Assembly (NCBI RefSeq): GCF_000272475.1
Contig: NZ_AKFJ01000012.1
Coordinates: forward strand, 1 to 64,000
DNA from: Novosphingobium sp. Rr 2-17
Lineage (GTDB): Bacteria; Pseudomonadota; Alphaproteobacteria; Sphingomonadales; Sphingomonadaceae
Direction: 5' to 3'
Length of the DNA stretch: 64,000 nt
Made by a program: the position numbers and the translations under genes. Under the pieces are notes generated by a model, which worked only from the letters and a program-made list of their open reading frames with translations, had not been told where the DNA came from and did not search any database. Position 1 is the stretch's first letter; each line of letters begins with the position of its first letter. Of the stretch, positions 9,032 through 16,805 are shown in pieces.

Positions 9032-10216
9032 ATGACTCATGGTTCTCGCACGATCGCGCTGTTGTGCGCGCGTCCCCCGGAACGCAACACCGGGATGGTC
9101 ACCGTAGATCTAGCCGGCAGCCACTTGCTGGCTCAGGCATTCCCTGATGCAAAAGTGGAACTATACTACTACGGCAGTGCCGATCGTCTCCCCTATCCCA
9201 GCGATTGGTTGCCTTTTCGCTATCGCGATGTCTGGACTGAGAGAGAATCATTCCTCGCCGCCGACTGCCGGGTTGTGTGGGGCGATTTTACGCATAGTGC
9301 TGCGCTGTGGCTCCCCGCACGTGATTCCTGGCCGGAGACGGTTGCGGCGCCTGTACCGGCGGACATCGCCGCGCTTTCATTTCTCTATGGTCATGATCCC
9401 GAACTGCTGCGCCGTACCATCAGCTTCGGAGGTACGATCATCACCAACGGCGCTGCCGTCGTGGATGACGAACTCTACGCAAGCGCGTTCGAGAATTTTT
9501 GCGCGGGCGCCGGGCGGGTATTATTGCGAGATGCAATTTCAGCCACCTATGTGAGCACGTTGCGGCCTGATGAGCGAACGCTCGGCATCGACTGCGCCTT
9601 CCTCAATTCGCCGGACAGTCTTTCCTCCCTGAAGGATTTTTCTCCAGCGGCCCAGCGCCTAGGGTTGGGTGTCTTTTTCGGTCGGACACCGGGCCTTTAT
9701 CGACTTCTTGCATTCAGCCGGGAGATGGGAAAGCAATTGGGCCTTGCGCCATCCTGGCTTCCCTGGTTCCACAGCCCCCGCCGTCAGCGCCTTCTTGTGC
9801 GCGCATTTGGCCTCGAACCATCGGTTTTGCAGCCATCTCCGGGGAGCTTGTTGTCCCAACTATCTGGCTGTGAAGCCATCCTGACGGATACTTATCATCT
9901 TGCCATCAACGCTTGGCGGATGGGCATACCTGCCATTTGCGTTGGTACTGGCGCTGGTAGAGCGCTGAACAGCCTTTCCGACAAAAAGAAGGAATTACTC
10001 TACAAGATGTACGGGGCAGACGAATTTTACGTCTTTGCAGAGGCGCTGGGCAGTCGGTCCGACCGCATCAAAGCTGCAGGGGCGGCGAGCGATGCGTTAA
10101 GATCGGTAGCTCGCCTAGCCTATGTGCACGAACAGATCGCGCGTCACCGTGAGCGCGCGACCAAGAATTTCGTCGATGCTGTCGCTGATGCGCTGAATCA
10201 TAATTTCATCAAGTAG
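9032..10216 (+). CDS. Polysaccharide pyruvyltransferase-like protein
   Basis: 394 residues. The pattern RVLLRDAISATYVSTL followed ~150 residues later by AILTDTYHLAINAWRMGIP and AICVGTG matches the fold and key regions of polysaccharide pyruvyltransferases (CsaB/PssM-like), which put ketal-linked pyruvate on sugars. The usual R-x-H of the second motif reads T-Y-H here, so the assignment is to the superfamily and the donor may differ. AAGGAA at 9018-9023 supports ATG 9032. It is the last gene of the first exopolysaccharide block, 39 bases after the flippase. Confidence 0.65.
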   Translation: MTHGSRTIALLCARPPERNTGMVTVDLAGSHLLAQAFPDAKVELYYYGSADRLPYPSDWLPFRYRDVWTERESFLAADCRVVWGDFTHSAALWLPARDSWPETVAAPVPADIAALSFLYGHDPELLRRTISFGGTIITNGAAVVDDELYASAFENFCAGAGRVLLRDAISATYVSTLRPDERTLGIDCAFLNSPDSLSSLKDFSPAAQRLGLGVFFGRTPGLYRLLAFSREMGKQLGLAPSWLPWFHSPRRQRLLVRAFGLEPSVLQPSPGSLLSQLSGCEAILTDTYHLAINAWRMGIPAICVGTGAGRALNSLSDKKKELLYKMYGADEFYVFAEALGSRSDRIKAAGAASDALRSVARLAYVHEQIARHRERATKNFVDAVADALNHNFIK

Positions 10217-10687
10217 CGAATCGTCTTCGCCTGCGGGGATCCCAGAAATTTCACAAGTCGTTTGATCCAATTGATCATCTACATGCCCTTATATGACGAA
10301 GTGAAAAATCTCGCCGACTGTTAACGCTGGGATAATAAGGGGCCAAGCACCGATTTATACTAAACCCCTGAGAGAATGACTTGCGATGGATTGCCAATGG
10401 CGGCGGGTATGGATTCAACATGGCAAACGATCTGGAGTTTGCCATGGCGCCTGCGCTTTGCACGGATTGCGATGCCTCGGTGGTTAGAGCCGCAGTGCGA
10501 AAATTGGTGGAGGCGTAAGGTTGGCGTAAGGTCGCGGCGGCAAGACGGGGCTACTTGGACGAACGAGCCAGGGTTGGGGGCGCTGTCAGCGGTGCGAGCT
10601 GGCAGGCCGGCGTTGAGACAATCAGTTGTCCCCAAGGATGGTTAGATCCGCGCGCATGGGGCGAACGGGACATGAGGTGTAATCTAT
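10217..10687 (+). other. Intergenic stretch with a possible coding remnant
   Basis: 471 bases between the first polysaccharide block and the OB-fold gene. From 10372 to 10518 one + frame reads like protein (ENDLRWIANGGGYGFN, then MANDLEFAMAPALCTDCD and a basic helix ending KLVEA) between a TGA at 10369 and a TAA at 10516. It has no good start or known family, so it may be the tail of a lost gene. A short tandem repeat of GGCGTAAGGT lies near 10511-10532, and an inverted repeat TGATC-CAATT-GATCA near 10262-10276. I see no RNA gene. Confidence 0.4.
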
Positions 10688-11185
10688 ATGGCCGGACGCA
10701 CGCCGAAGAAGCGCTTGGACAAAAAGACGGGAATTATCATTCTCGCGGCGGTCGTCTTGCTGGCAGCGCTTGCGATTTTCGGTGCGTTCCACAGTCCCGA
10801 CACCAATAGCGAAACGGTTGCGGAAGATCCCGTGGCGCAAGATGCCGAGCCGACCGAAGCGCCTCTTCCCGTGCCCGTTACCGCTGAGCAATTGTCGGCA
10901 GCCTATCAAGCCAACGCCACCGCCGCGCAGCAGCAGTATGGCGACAAGATTCTTCAGGTTGGTGCGACATTGATCCGGGTCCAACGGGATCTCAACGAAA
11001 AGCCCTTCCTTTTGCTACGAGGGAAGGATGAGTTCATGGGGCCTCAAGCGCAGTTGGACGAGCCGAGCCAACGACGAGCCACGTACATGAATCCCGGTAG
11101 CAAGGGGCAGCAGATTGAATTGACCTGCCAGGGCGTGACGAGTGTGGGAGGCATCCCGATGCTCACCCAATGCACGATCGACTGA
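10688..11185 (+). CDS. Membrane-anchored OB-fold (tRNA_anti-like) protein
   Basis: 165 residues: a basic N-terminus (MAGRTPKKRLDKKTG), one membrane helix at about residues 15-34, an acidic/proline linker, then a domain beginning at about residue 61 (VTAEQLSAAYQANATAAQQQ). In tRNA_anti-like OB-fold proteins this pattern precedes a beta-barrel (DKILQVGATLIRVQRDL, FLLLRGK). Such proteins are usually periplasm-facing with unknown ligand; the name does not imply tRNA binding. Two cysteines near the C-terminus (LTCQGV, TQCTID) could pair. GAGGTG at 10674-10679 supports the start. It stands alone, convergent with the glycosylase gene. Confidence 0.75.
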   Translation: MAGRTPKKRLDKKTGIIILAAVVLLAALAIFGAFHSPDTNSETVAEDPVAQDAEPTEAPLPVPVTAEQLSAAYQANATAAQQQYGDKILQVGATLIRVQRDLNEKPFLLLRGKDEFMGPQAQLDEPSQRRATYMNPGSKGQQIELTCQGVTSVGGIPMLTQCTID

Positions 11186-11238
11186 TCTCGCCAATCATAT
11201 GCGGTAGCGCCGGCGATATCGGAGGCTCCGCTGCGATA

Positions 11239-12642
11239 TCACCCTTCATCCAGCATCCGCGCCAGGCCTGCCAGATCCGCCGCGAATTTTTGATGTTCGC
11301 GCTCTTTCGCGGCGCCTTCCAGGCGTAAGAGGTAGCTGGGGTGTGCGGTGAGCCAGACTTGGGTTCCGTCCGGGCCGGTGAGCGCTTGGCCGCGTTCACG
11401 CCCGATGGCGGGGGTGCGGCCAAGCAGGCCACGGGCACCGCTGGCGCCTAACGCTAGGATGACTTTGGGCTTTACCAAGGTCCGTTCGGCGTCGAGCCAC
11501 CAGCGACAGGTATCGATTTCTCCGGCGGTGGGGTTCTGGTGGAGGCGAAGCTTGCCGCGCGGCGCAAACTTGAAGTGCTTGACGGCGTTGGTGACGTAAG
11601 CGGTGCCGCGGTCGATCCCGGCTTCGTGCATCGCTTGGTCGAGGACTTGGCCGGCGGGGCCGATGAAAGGATGGCCTTCGCGTTCTTCGTTGTCTCCAGG
11701 CTGCTCGCCCACGATCATCAGCGTGGCATCACCCGGGCCTTCGCCCATCACCGCGCGAGTGCCGTTACATCCGATGGCACAGCGACGGCATTCGGAAATG
11801 CCGTTCGCGATTTCGGCCAGGCTGCGGGGGGCGGCATCTGCAAACAAGCTGGCCCCGGTGGCAATCATGCTCGCTTCGCGCTTCTGCGCCCCGGCGATAA
11901 GATCGTGGATCTGGCGCGCTTCCGGCAGGTTTTTCCAGTACTTGCGCGGCATCTCCTTGAGCATGGCGCCAACCTTCAACCGCGCGGGATTGAAGATCGA
12001 ACGATAGTAACCCAGCCAAAGTTCCTCGGTCGCGTCTTCACCCGGCGTATCGGCGCGCGAGCCGGCCGGGCCTTCGAGCAAGGCCGTGCCGTCCCAATGC
12101 AGCGACAAGCGCGGCGTCAGGATCGACCACCGTTGGTTGGCGAAGCGTCCTACGAAAAAGTCCGCCGTCGCCCGCTCGATCCGGTGGTCGGGTTCGAACC
12201 ACGCCACGTAGCGTTCTTGGCCGTCGTCCTCCCGAACCGAGCGGAACCGCACGAAGGCGTGCATCTTGTGGATGTCGCGCCGGACTTGCTTGGCGAGGCG
12301 TTCGACCGCCAGGACATCGGTATCGGCAGCATCGTCGAGCAGGCGCGGGTTATCCTGCAGGCGCCAGAGCAAGCGGTAGAGCAAAGGGAGCCGTTGCGGA
12401 TCGCTGTGCAGGATGGCGCTTTTGGCAAGATCCATGAAGGCACGACTGGCACGCACACCGCCGGACGCGAGGCTTGGCACCACGGCAGGGGCCGCCGCCG
12501 CGAACAAATCGGAGCCGGCACCGGTGTCGTCTACTCCGGACCACGCGACCTCCTGAGGCGGCACGCCTTGCTGGACCAGCCGCCGCGCTTCCTCGCGCCA
12601 GACCTCGAAATCGTCAGGCTCTGCAAGGTTTGCTGCGATCAC
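11239..12642 (-). CDS. UdgX-type uracil-DNA glycosylase with N-terminal DUF4130 domain
   Basis: 467 residues from GTG 12642, whose GTGA overlaps the radical-SAM stop; an in-frame extension upstream would run inside that gene and is out of character. The N-terminal part (to about residue 265) is the domain usually linked to this radical SAM family and contains FNPARLKVGAMLKEMPRKYW. The C-terminal part is a family-4-like glycosylase: GEQPGDNEEREGHPFIGPAG, then RGKLRLHQNP with His368 in the loop that in UdgX carries the histidine forming a covalent bond with uracil-site DNA, and a TAHPSYLLR motif near the end. Known role of UdgX: removal of uracil with formation of a stable protein-DNA adduct. 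It is co-transcribed with the radical-SAM gene behind a LexA box. Confidence 0.92.
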   Translation of the reverse strand: MIAANLAEPDDFEVWREEARRLVQQGVPPQEVAWSGVDDTGAGSDLFAAAAPAVVPSLASGGVRASRAFMDLAKSAILHSDPQRLPLLYRLLWRLQDNPRLLDDAADTDVLAVERLAKQVRRDIHKMHAFVRFRSVREDDGQERYVAWFEPDHRIERATADFFVGRFANQRWSILTPRLSLHWDGTALLEGPAGSRADTPGEDATEELWLGYYRSIFNPARLKVGAMLKEMPRKYWKNLPEARQIHDLIAGAQKREASMIATGASLFADAAPRSLAEIANGISECRRCAIGCNGTRAVMGEGPGDATLMIVGEQPGDNEEREGHPFIGPAGQVLDQAMHEAGIDRGTAYVTNAVKHFKFAPRGKLRLHQNPTAGEIDTCRWWLDAERTLVKPKVILALGASGARGLLGRTPAIGRERGQALTGPDGTQVWLTAHPSYLLRLEGAAKEREHQKFAADLAGLARMLDEG

Positions 12643-13883
12643 CCGAACAATTCCATCTGCTTGGCCGGCGGGGATAGACGGGCGTGCAGATCGGCACGGT
12701 CGGTCAGCAGAGTAGGGCGCCAGTCTGCAGTAATGAGGAAGGGCCGCAGCTTCTTGACCGAAACGGTGAGGCGCGCGACATCCTCGAGCCGCATCGTGCG
12801 ATAGCGGCGCGCGGCGATGATGGCGTCGATTGCCTTGACGCCTAGTCCCGGCACCCGCAGCAGCGCTTCGCGCGGGGCGCGGTTGACGTCGACCGGGAAG
12901 CGATCGCGAAACTTGAGCGCCCATGCCAGCTTCGGGTCGATATCGAGGGGGAGCATTCCGTCATCCCCCGCCGCCGATTGTACCTCACCCGGAGTGAAAC
13001 CGTAGAACCGCATCAGCCAATCCGACTGATAAAGGCGATGTTCGCGCAGCAACGGTGGGCGCTTGAGCGGCAGGACGGCGCTGGCATCCGGGATGGGGCT
13101 GAAAGCCGAGTAGTAGACTCGCTTGAGCGAGAACTTGTCGTACAACGTGCTGGCCTTGCCAACGATCTGAGCGTCGCTGGCATCGTCTGCGCCCACGATC
13201 ATCTGGGTGGATTGGCCGGCAGGGGCGAAGCGCGGCGCGGCGCGGAACCGTTTGCCGGCATCGCTGGCCTCGACGATCGCGTCCGACAGATTGCCCATCG
13301 CGCTTTCGATCTGGGCGCCGCTTTTGTCCGGTGCGAGGCGGGAGAGACCGACGTCGGTGGGCAGTTCGACGTTGATCGAGACGCGATCGGCCCACAAGCC
13401 TGCTTGCGCGACGAGTTCGGGATCAGCTTCAGGTATGGTCTTGAGGTGGATGTAACCGTGAAAATCATGTTCCTCGCGCAAAATGCGCGCGGCTTCGATC
13501 AATTGCTCCATCGTGTGATTGGAGGATTTGATGATGCCCGAAGAGAGGAACAGCCCCTCAATGTAATTGCGGCGGTAAAAGGCGATGGTCAGGTCTGCCA
13601 CTTCCTGCGGGGTGAACCGGGCACGCCGCACGTTCGAACTCTTGCGGTTGATACAATAGTGGCAATCAAAAATGCAGTGGTTGGTCAGCAGCAGCTTGAG
13701 CAGCGAAATGCAGCGGCCATCCGGCGCATAGGCATGGCAAATGCCCATGCCGCCATCGGTTGACCCGATCCCCTTACCGCCGCGGCTATCGCGCTTCTGG
13801 GTGCCGGAGGATGCGCAGGATGCATCGTACTTCGCGGCATCGGCGAGAATGGCGAGACGATCCATGACACTGGTTTGCTGCAT
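12639..13883 (-). CDS. Putative DNA modification/repair radical SAM protein
   Basis: 414 residues. The radical SAM cluster motif CIFDCHYC (C-x3-C-x2-C) sits in LLLTNHCIFDCHYCINRKSS, about residue 73. The C-terminus holds a helix-hairpin-helix (RVPGLGVKAIDAIIAARR) expected to bind DNA. It belongs to the family that occurs next to UdgX/DUF4130 proteins in many bacteria; the reaction is not known. The ATG at 13883 has AGAG upstream; an internal ATG at 13865 (MDRLAILADAAKYDASC) is the more conserved alternative. It begins two bases from a GTTC-N7-GTTC LexA box, so damage induction is likely. Confidence 0.92.
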   Translation of the reverse strand: MQQTSVMDRLAILADAAKYDASCASSGTQKRDSRGGKGIGSTDGGMGICHAYAPDGRCISLLKLLLTNHCIFDCHYCINRKSSNVRRARFTPQEVADLTIAFYRRNYIEGLFLSSGIIKSSNHTMEQLIEAARILREEHDFHGYIHLKTIPEADPELVAQAGLWADRVSINVELPTDVGLSRLAPDKSGAQIESAMGNLSDAIVEASDAGKRFRAAPRFAPAGQSTQMIVGADDASDAQIVGKASTLYDKFSLKRVYYSAFSPIPDASAVLPLKRPPLLREHRLYQSDWLMRFYGFTPGEVQSAAGDDGMLPLDIDPKLAWALKFRDRFPVDVNRAPREALLRVPGLGVKAIDAIIAARRYRTMRLEDVARLTVSVKKLRPFLITADWRPTLLTDRADLHARLSPPAKQMELFG

Positions 13884-13885
13884 AT

Positions 13886-13900
13886 GTTCTCTATATGTTC
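13886..13900. promoter_or_regulatory. LexA (SOS) box GTTC-N7-GTTC
   Basis: GTTC at 13886-13889 and GTTC at 13897-13900, seven bases apart, is the alphaproteobacterial LexA consensus written as a direct repeat (GAAC-N7-GAAC on the transcribed strand). It ends two bases upstream of the radical-SAM start, so LexA bound there should block transcription of the radical-SAM/UdgX pair. Confidence 0.8.
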
Positions 13901-14004
13901 GCGCAATGTCTCTGGCAAGTTCCTAAGGTTCCGAACAGGATAGAAAGCGTCCTGGCGGCGGTCAGGGACGAGGAGGCATGGCAAGGCCACGCCACGCCAT
14001 GACA

Positions 14005-14628
14005 TCAGCCGATTGGGACGATCGCATCGGCCAACCGCTCCACCTCGGCGCGGTCGTGGCTGACGTAGAGAATCGGTAGCTTCAGCTGGTCCCGGATTCG
14101 CTCGATCAAGCGCAGGACTTCTTCGCGGCGCCCGGCATCGACCGAGGCGAGCGGCTCGTCCAACAGCAGGAAGCGGGGCGCGGAGAGCAAGGCGCGTCCG
14201 ATCGCGACGCGTTGCGCTTCGCCGCCCGACAGAGTCGCCGGCATACGGTCGAGCAAAGGCGCAATTCCCAGGAAATCGAGCGCCTCGTCCCACGATAGCC
14301 CAGGCACTGCGTCGGTCCGGCGGTTCCAGCCGAAGCGCAAGTTCTGCGCTACGGTGCGGTGTGGGAAGAGGCGCAAGTCCTGAAAGACGTAGCCACACTG
14401 GCGCTGTTCTGGTCGTAAGTCGACGCGGCTACGGCGGTCGAAGAGGACGTGGCCTGCCACCTCTATGCGGCCTTCGGTGGGCCTTAGCAGGCCGGCGACG
14501 GCATCGAGCAGGCTGGTCTTGCCCGCGCCCGATGGGCCGAACAAAGCCGTGAGGCCAGGACCGGTTTCGACGCGGCACTCGATCCTTCGAGTGCCGCGTT
14601 TCAGCGCTACGGCGATGTCAAAGGACAT
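14005..14628 (-). CDS. modC: Molybdate ABC transporter ATP-binding protein, short form
   Basis: ATPase of the molybdate importer, coupled to ModB. 207 residues from ATG 14628, overlapping modB by 11 bases. Walker A FGPSGAGKTS, Q-loop FQDLRLF, signature LSGGEAQRVAIGRALL, Walker B FLLLDEPLASVD and the H-loop SHDRAEVERLA are all present. The protein stops right after the H-loop (VERLADAIVPIG), so it lacks the C-terminal TOBE/Mop domain of the usual ~350-residue ModC, which binds molybdate and tunes transport. No trace of such a domain follows before the radical-SAM gene. Confidence 0.92.
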   Translation of the reverse strand: MSFDIAVALKRGTRRIECRVETGPGLTALFGPSGAGKTSLLDAVAGLLRPTEGRIEVAGHVLFDRRSRVDLRPEQRQCGYVFQDLRLFPHRTVAQNLRFGWNRRTDAVPGLSWDEALDFLGIAPLLDRMPATLSGGEAQRVAIGRALLSAPRFLLLDEPLASVDAGRREEVLRLIERIRDQLKLPILYVSHDRAEVERLADAIVPIG

Positions 14629-15319
14629 GGCGGCCCCGCTGCTGGCCGCTGCGCCGGGCCAGCCATTCCGAGATGACCAAGGCCGCGAGCGAAAGTGCCA
14701 CCGATATGCCTGCCAGTCGCGCAACCTGCCATTCCGCGCCAGGCACTTGCAGTGCGCTGTATATCGCGAGCGGCAGCGTCTGCGTTTCTCCGGGAATGTT
14801 GGAGGCGAAAGTGATCGTGGCACCGAACTCGCCCACCGAGCGCGCAAAGCCCAGCACTAGCGCGGCCAATACGCCATTGGCGCTGAGGGGAAGGGTCACG
14901 GCGGCGAAGGTCCGCCAGCGCCCGGCGCCCAGCGTGCGCGCTGCGCTTTCCAGCCGGCGGTCGACGCCTTCGAGCGACAAGCGCATCGCGCGCACCATCA
15001 GCGGCAGTGCCATCACCGCAGCAGCCAGCGCGGCGCCAGTCCAGCGGAACACGAACGTGATGCCGAACGCGCTTTGCAGGAACCGGCCCACAGGCTCGTT
15101 GGTGCCCAGCGCGATCAACAACAGCCAACCCGTGACCACGGGCGGCAGCACCAGCGGCAAGTGAACCAAGGAATCGAGCACGATCTTGCCCGGAAATTCA
15201 CGGCGCGCAAGGAGCCAGGCCAGCGCAAAGGCAGGGGGCAGAACGCCGAGAATGGCGACAGCGCTGACTTTCATCGACAGCAGCAGGATGCCCCATTCAT
15301 CCGGGCTTAGCGCGGGCAT
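14618..15319 (-). CDS. modB: Molybdate ABC transporter permease
   Basis: Inner-membrane channel of the molybdate importer, 233 residues, about five membrane helices. It contains the binding-protein-dependent permease loop EFGATITFASNIPGETQTL, characteristic of ModB, and the early motif LPLVLPPVVTGWLLL. ATG 15319 is preferred over TTG one codon earlier; it begins 8 bases after the modA stop, and the 3' end overlaps modC, so modA-modB-modC form one operon. Confidence 0.94.
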   Translation of the reverse strand: MPALSPDEWGILLLSMKVSAVAILGVLPPAFALAWLLARREFPGKIVLDSLVHLPLVLPPVVTGWLLLIALGTNEPVGRFLQSAFGITFVFRWTGAALAAAVMALPLMVRAMRLSLEGVDRRLESAARTLGAGRWRTFAAVTLPLSANGVLAALVLGFARSVGEFGATITFASNIPGETQTLPLAIYSALQVPGAEWQVARLAGISVALSLAALVISEWLARRSGQQRGRHVL

Positions 15320-15327
15320 CAAAAGCT

Positions 15328-16101
15328 TTATCGCGTGCCGAAGCCGAAGCCGCGAAACACGGCTTTGCCCTCAGCGGAGATAAGATACCGGCGAAAGCCT
15401 TCGGCCTCTGGATTGCGCGAACTGGCGATCAGCGCGACGGGATAGGTGATGGGCTGGTGGCTGCGTTCGGGAAAGGTGCCGATGATGCGGACGCCGGGAT
15501 CGGCCTTGGCGTCTGTGGCGTAGACGATTCCGAGCGGCGCGGCGCCCCGGCTCACCATCGCCAGCGCGGCGCGAACGCTTTCGCCTGGTGCCAGCCGCGA
15601 TTGCACTTGCGACCACGCGCCTAGTGCCGTGAGCGATTGCTTGGCGTAGATGCCGGCAGGGACGGCGCTGGTATCGGCCACCGCCAGCCGTCCGTTCGGT
15701 CCCAGCGCCTTTGCCAGCGGCATGCCCTTGGCGATCGTCAGCCTCGTGGAGCTGGCTTTGGGCGCCACCAGCACCAGCGCGTTGCGCAGGAACGAGACGC
15801 GCGTGCGCGGGCGCAGCAGGCTCTTCTTTTGCATCTCGTCCATCCACTGCTCATCGGCTGAGACGAAGACGTCGGCGGGCGCTCCGGCCTCGATCTGGCG
15901 GGCGAGGGCAGACGAGGCGGCGAACGAGATGCGAGGCCGGGGATGGCCCTTCCTGGCCCAGCCATCGGCAGCAGCGTTCATCGATTCCTGCAAGCTGGCG
16001 GCGGCCAGAACCAGCGGCGCCGTGCGCGTCGGTTGCGCGTAAAGCGCGGACGGGACCAACATGGCGGGGGCCAGAAACAACAAGGTCAATACGCGGCGCA
16101 T
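15328..16101 (-). CDS. modA: Molybdate-binding periplasmic protein
   Basis: Periplasmic molybdate/tungstate receptor of the ModABC importer, 257 residues. The signal peptide is MRRVLTLLFLAPAMLVPSALYAQ. Family motifs: VLAAASLQESMNAAADGW with the ligand-binding serine, SFAASSALARQIEAGAPADVF, and YATDAKADPGVRIIGTFPE. ATG 16101 was chosen because it starts the signal peptide; a longer frame to 16158 would run through the operator-like dyad. First gene of modABC, behind a frameshifted modE. Confidence 0.94.
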   Translation of the reverse strand: MRRVLTLLFLAPAMLVPSALYAQPTRTAPLVLAAASLQESMNAAADGWARKGHPRPRISFAASSALARQIEAGAPADVFVSADEQWMDEMQKKSLLRPRTRVSFLRNALVLVAPKASSTRLTIAKGMPLAKALGPNGRLAVADTSAVPAGIYAKQSLTALGAWSQVQSRLAPGESVRAALAMVSRGAAPLGIVYATDAKADPGVRIIGTFPERSHQPITYPVALIASSRNPEAEGFRRYLISAEGKAVFRGFGFGTR

Positions 16102-16121
16102 GGCATCGGGCTTTCGGTGAT

Positions 16122-16141
16122 CTATATCCGGTTGTATATAG
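16122..16141. promoter_or_regulatory. ModE-like operator dyad before modA
   Basis: CTATAT at 16122-16127 and ATATAG at 16136-16141 form a dyad with an 8-base spacer, 20 bases upstream of the modA start. ModE operators known from enterobacteria have TATAT-type half sites around a short spacer, so this is a plausible molybdate-responsive operator. Inference from pattern and place only. Confidence 0.5.
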
Positions 16142-16172
16142 AATGCTCCGCAGCACAATCGCCAGGGGTGGC

Positions 16173-16551
16173 TCAGGTTCCTTGGTGGTTCAACGCGAAG
16201 GAGCGCAAGGCCGCCGCCAGCGCATCATGATCGGCACAGCGCGACGTTCCTGCGATCCGATTTTGCGGCGCGCGATAATGGGACAGGTCGTCCTCTTTCA
16301 GTGGCGTAACTTGGCGCCGCTGCGGGCGCTGCCGTCTGGCGATGCCTGTACCAGCGGTGCGTTCCAGCAGCGGTCCATCGCATCGACCAGCAGCCAGGCC
16401 CGGCGATAGCTCATCCCCATTGCCCGGCTGGCGGCGGCATGGAGCCATTGCGGCGGATCGCTTCGAGCAAGTCGGCGTTGCCTGGCCCCATGGCGACGTC
16501 TTTGCCGCAGTGGATCTGGATTTTGATCTTGAGCACAGGCGCCGCTTCCAT
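16173..16551 (-). pseudogene. modE: Frameshifted ModE-type molybdate regulator (winged helix only)
   Basis: Read in three successive frames this is one ModE N-terminal domain. Frame 1 from ATG 16551 gives KIQIHCGKDVAMGPGNADLL then EAIRRNGSM. Frame 2 gives AAASRAMGMSYRRAWLLVDA then MDRCWNAPLV. Frame 3 gives VTPLKEDDLSHYRAPQNRIA and DHDALAAALR to the stop at 16173. Restoring one G near 16437 (ATG-GCC in place of ATG-CC) and one G near 16308 (AAG-GTT in place of AAG-TT) yields a single frame of about 126 codons, the usual length of a ModE lacking molybdate-binding domains. As written the gene is broken and would give a ~45-residue peptide. Two single-base errors in the read are the alternative. 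Confidence 0.8.
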
Positions 16552-16560
16552 CGCGATCGA

Positions 16561-16743
16561 TCAGGGCGCGCGTCGCTCGACGACCAGCAAGACCATGCCG
16601 TGCCGATTCGCAAAGCGGTGCAGTCGCGCTGGCTCCTGCGCAAAACGGGACGGAACGACAGCCGCGGATTTCTGCGATTCCCGGAGGTGGGAGATAGCTT
16701 CGGCAAGCGATGTTGCGGCGCCGAAGGCCCAAGCGCCGATGGG
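16561..16743 (-). pseudogene. C-terminal remnant of an unidentified gene upstream of modE
   Basis: An open stretch of about 60 codons between a TAG (16744-16746) and a TGA (16561-16563) has protein-like composition (GAWAFGAATSLAEAISHLRE, then AAVVPSRFAQEPARLHRF and MVLLVVERRAP) but no start codon at its head. Its stop lies 9 bases before the modE start, as for an operon partner. I do not recognise the family. The left arm of a 15-base inverted repeat (16708-16722) falls inside it. Confidence 0.4.
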
Positions 16744-16805
16744 CTAAACCAACCGTTTAAACGGCGTTAATGTAAGGGAAAGCTCGCTGTGGCGCCGCAA
16801 CATCG
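16708..16805. repeat. Perfect 15-base inverted repeat around a 68-base spacer
   Basis: CGATGTTGCGGCGCC at 16708-16722 is the exact reverse complement of GGCGCCGCAACATCG at 16791-16805. The spacer holds a 12-base perfect palindrome CCGTTTAAACGG (16753-16764) that looks like an operator. It may be an inverted duplication scar next to the broken modE region, or a large stem-loop. Confidence 0.7.

Noticed and set aside
10376..10645. 89-codon frame between the polysaccharide block and the OB-fold gene
   Set aside because: Trp/Arg-rich, with no ribosome binding site; another frame of the same DNA reads more like protein (see 10369-10518).
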